From positions 1-6,789 of the forward strand of contig JAIFNF010000012.1 of assembly GCA_020047885.1 (NCBI GenBank): a DNA stretch of 6,789 nucleotides, given 5' to 3'. This stretch comes from Gammaproteobacteria bacterium. Its GTDB lineage: Bacteria > Pseudomonadota > Gammaproteobacteria > Competibacterales > Competibacteraceae. Under the pieces are notes generated by a model. The model searched no databases. It had not been told where the DNA came from and was given only the letters and a program-made list of their open reading frames with translations. The translations under genes were made by a program, and so were the position numbers. Shown here one piece after another: positions 5,527-6,789 of the stretch (its first letter is position 1; every line of letters starts with the position of its first letter).

Positions 5527-6732
5527 ATGATCCAAGACCGCTGGTTATTGCCGGAAGGCATTGAAGAAATCCTGCCGCCCGCCGCGGGTCGGCTGGAACG
5601 ACTGCGCCGTGATCTGCTCGACTTATACGAGAGTTGGGGTTACGAGCTGATTATTCCGCCCCTGATTGAATTTCTGGACTCGCTGCTGACCGGAGCGGGC
5701 GATGATCTCGAACTGCAAACCTTCAAGCTGACCGATCAGTTAAGCGGCCGGATGATGGGGGTGCGGGCGGATATGACCCCGCAGGCAGCGCGGATTGATG
5801 CGCATTTGCTCAAGCGTGATGGCCCAGTGCGGCTGTGCTATATGGGCACGGTGTTGCGCACCCGCGCCGATGGGTTTGGCGGCTCCCGCAGTCCCTATCA
5901 GGCGGGCGTGGAGTTGTACGGCCATCGCGGCTGGGAAAGCGATCTGGAAGTGCTGACCCTGATGCTGGAGACTCTGTGCATTTCGGGAATCGGCGAGATT
6001 CATCTGGATCTGGGTCATGTTGCCATTTTCCGCGAACTAGTTCGGCAGGCGGGATTGAATGCAGAACGGGAGCGGGTGCTGTTTGAAGCGTTGCAGCGCA
6101 AGGCGTTGCCGGACATTCATCAGCAACTCGCGGAGTGGACGCTACCCGAGCGGCAGCGCGAATCGCTTCAGGCGCTGGCGACTTTGAACGGCGGGCCGGA
6201 CGTGCTGGATGAAGCCGAGGCGCGATTGGCGGCCAGTGGCGATGCGGTAGGGGAAGCGTTGACGATGCTGCGGCGGTTGGTTGAGGCGTTGCGCCAATCG
6301 TGGCCAGGCTTGCCGATTCACGTCGATCTGGCGGAGTTACGCGGCTATCACTATCACACCGGCGTTCTATTTTCCGCCTACACGCCGGGGCAGGGCGTCG
6401 CCATCGCCCAAGGCGGTCGGTATGACGAGATTGGCCAGGTGTTTGGCCGGGCCAGGCCAGCGACCGGGTTTAGCACCGATCTGGCAAACTTGTTGTGGTT
6501 AGGCGCATTGCCCGAGGTCGCAGCAACGGGTATTTACGCCCCGCCGATGGGCGATGCGGCGCTGGAAACCGGGGTAGCGAGCTTGCGCCGCCAGGGTGAA
6601 CGGGTCATTCGGGCGCTGCCGGGGGCCGATGTGGAGCCATGTACTTTGGGCTGCGACCGGCAGTTAGCGCAAACAGCAGGCGAGTGGGTCATGATTCCCT
6701 TGCTGAATTCAGTCAATAAGACAGGAACCTGA
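5527..6732 (+). CDS. hisZ: ATP phosphoribosyltransferase regulatory subunit HisZ
   Basis: HisZ is a catalytically inactive paralogue of histidyl-tRNA synthetase that joins the short form of HisG to make active, histidine-inhibited ATP phosphoribosyltransferase, the first step of histidine biosynthesis. The 401-residue protein starts with the family-typical DRWLLPEGIEEILPP. It keeps synthetase-like motifs: RADMTPQAAR (80-89), a motif-2-like block at 107-132 (GTVLRTRADGF...GVELYG), RGYHYHTG (272-279) matching the histidine-binding loop, and GGRYDEIGQVFG (296-307) followed by a TGF segment near motif 3. The C-terminus is short, without the anticodon-binding domain of true HisRS. No Shine-Dalgarno sequence is visible before the ATG at 5527 (the upstream run is pyrimidine-rich), so initiation may be weak. 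purA begins 1 nt after the stop. Confidence 0.95.
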   Translation: MIQDRWLLPEGIEEILPPAAGRLERLRRDLLDLYESWGYELIIPPLIEFLDSLLTGAGDDLELQTFKLTDQLSGRMMGVRADMTPQAARIDAHLLKRDGPVRLCYMGTVLRTRADGFGGSRSPYQAGVELYGHRGWESDLEVLTLMLETLCISGIGEIHLDLGHVAIFRELVRQAGLNAERERVLFEALQRKALPDIHQQLAEWTLPERQRESLQALATLNGGPDVLDEAEARLAASGDAVGEALTMLRRLVEALRQSWPGLPIHVDLAELRGYHYHTGVLFSAYTPGQGVAIAQGGRYDEIGQVFGRARPATGFSTDLANLLWLGALPEVAATGIYAPPMGDAALETGVASLRRQGERVIRALPGADVEPCTLGCDRQLAQTAGEWVMIPLLNSVNKTGT

Positions 6733-6733
6733 C

Positions 6734-6789
6734 ATGGGCAAGAATGTAATCGTCATCGGCGCGCAATGGGGCGACGAGGGCAAGGGTAA
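6734..6789 (+). CDS. purA: Adenylosuccinate synthetase PurA, N-terminal start (partial)
   Basis: The first 18 codons are seen before the window ends. They read MGKNVIVIGAQWGDEGKG, which contains the family's diagnostic phosphate-binding loop QWGDEGKG near the N-terminus, including the Asp expected to act in catalysis. PurA joins aspartate to IMP using GTP, the committed step to AMP. An AGGA site (6723-6726) lies inside the hisZ 3' end, 7 nt before the ATG, and the gap to hisZ is 1 nt, so the two genes are probably co-transcribed and perhaps coupled in translation. purA also follows the hfl cluster in E. coli. Confidence 0.95.
   Translation, partial: MGKNVIVIGAQWGDEGKG

Noticed and set aside
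5376..5564. 62-codon plus-strand open frame starting MTQKKKK
   Set aside because: Its Lys- and Phe-rich start is the translation of the hairpin arms and it runs into hisZ in another frame.
5527..6732. Histidyl-tRNA synthetase instead of HisZ
   Set aside because: The N-terminus is the HisZ type, the C-terminal anticodon-binding domain is absent, and position before purA is typical for hisZ.

Overview
The window is a conserved gammaproteobacterial housekeeping block, all on the + strand: the last codons of mutL, then miaA, hfq, hflX, hflK, hflC, a small DUF2065 membrane protein, hisZ, and the first codons of purA. The order mutL-miaA-hfq-hflX-hflK-hflC...purA is the one known from E. coli. Placing hisZ between the DUF2065 gene and purA is typical of gammaproteobacteria that use the short form of HisG. 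The genes look about 60% GC, with GTG and TTG starts for miaA and hflX. I infer a non-enteric gammaproteobacterium; an environmental lineage such as Competibacteraceae or Chromatiales is only a guess.

Layout. Positions 1-986 hold the mutL 3' end and miaA, 5 nt apart. Positions 987-1262 are a long, relatively AT-rich leader before hfq, with two candidate promoters, several inverted repeats and an ARN-type Hfq-binding motif next to the ribosome binding site. Positions 1263-5048 carry hfq, hflX, hflK and hflC in one tight series: a 29-nt gap, then an 8-nt gap, then a 1-nt overlap. A 61-residue DUF2065 protein follows at 5100-5285. The gap at 5286-5526 holds a striking 72-nt imperfect hairpin with 10-bp repeats in each arm, and a candidate promoter just after it for hisZ. 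hisZ and purA are 1 nt apart.

How the genes work together. MiaA modifies tRNA, Hfq is the RNA chaperone, HflX is a ribosome-associated GTPase, and HflK/HflC form the membrane complex that regulates the FtsH protease. Together they are an RNA and protein quality-control cluster. HisZ (histidine biosynthesis, with HisG) and PurA (AMP synthesis) are metabolic genes downstream. I found no phage, mobile gene, CRISPR array, tRNA or rRNA. All protein genes are recognisable and ordinary, and I do not see a new multi-gene system. The points worth a second look are non-coding: the 5357-5428 repeat hairpin, a terminator-like hairpin inside the miaA 3' end, and the structured hfq leader.
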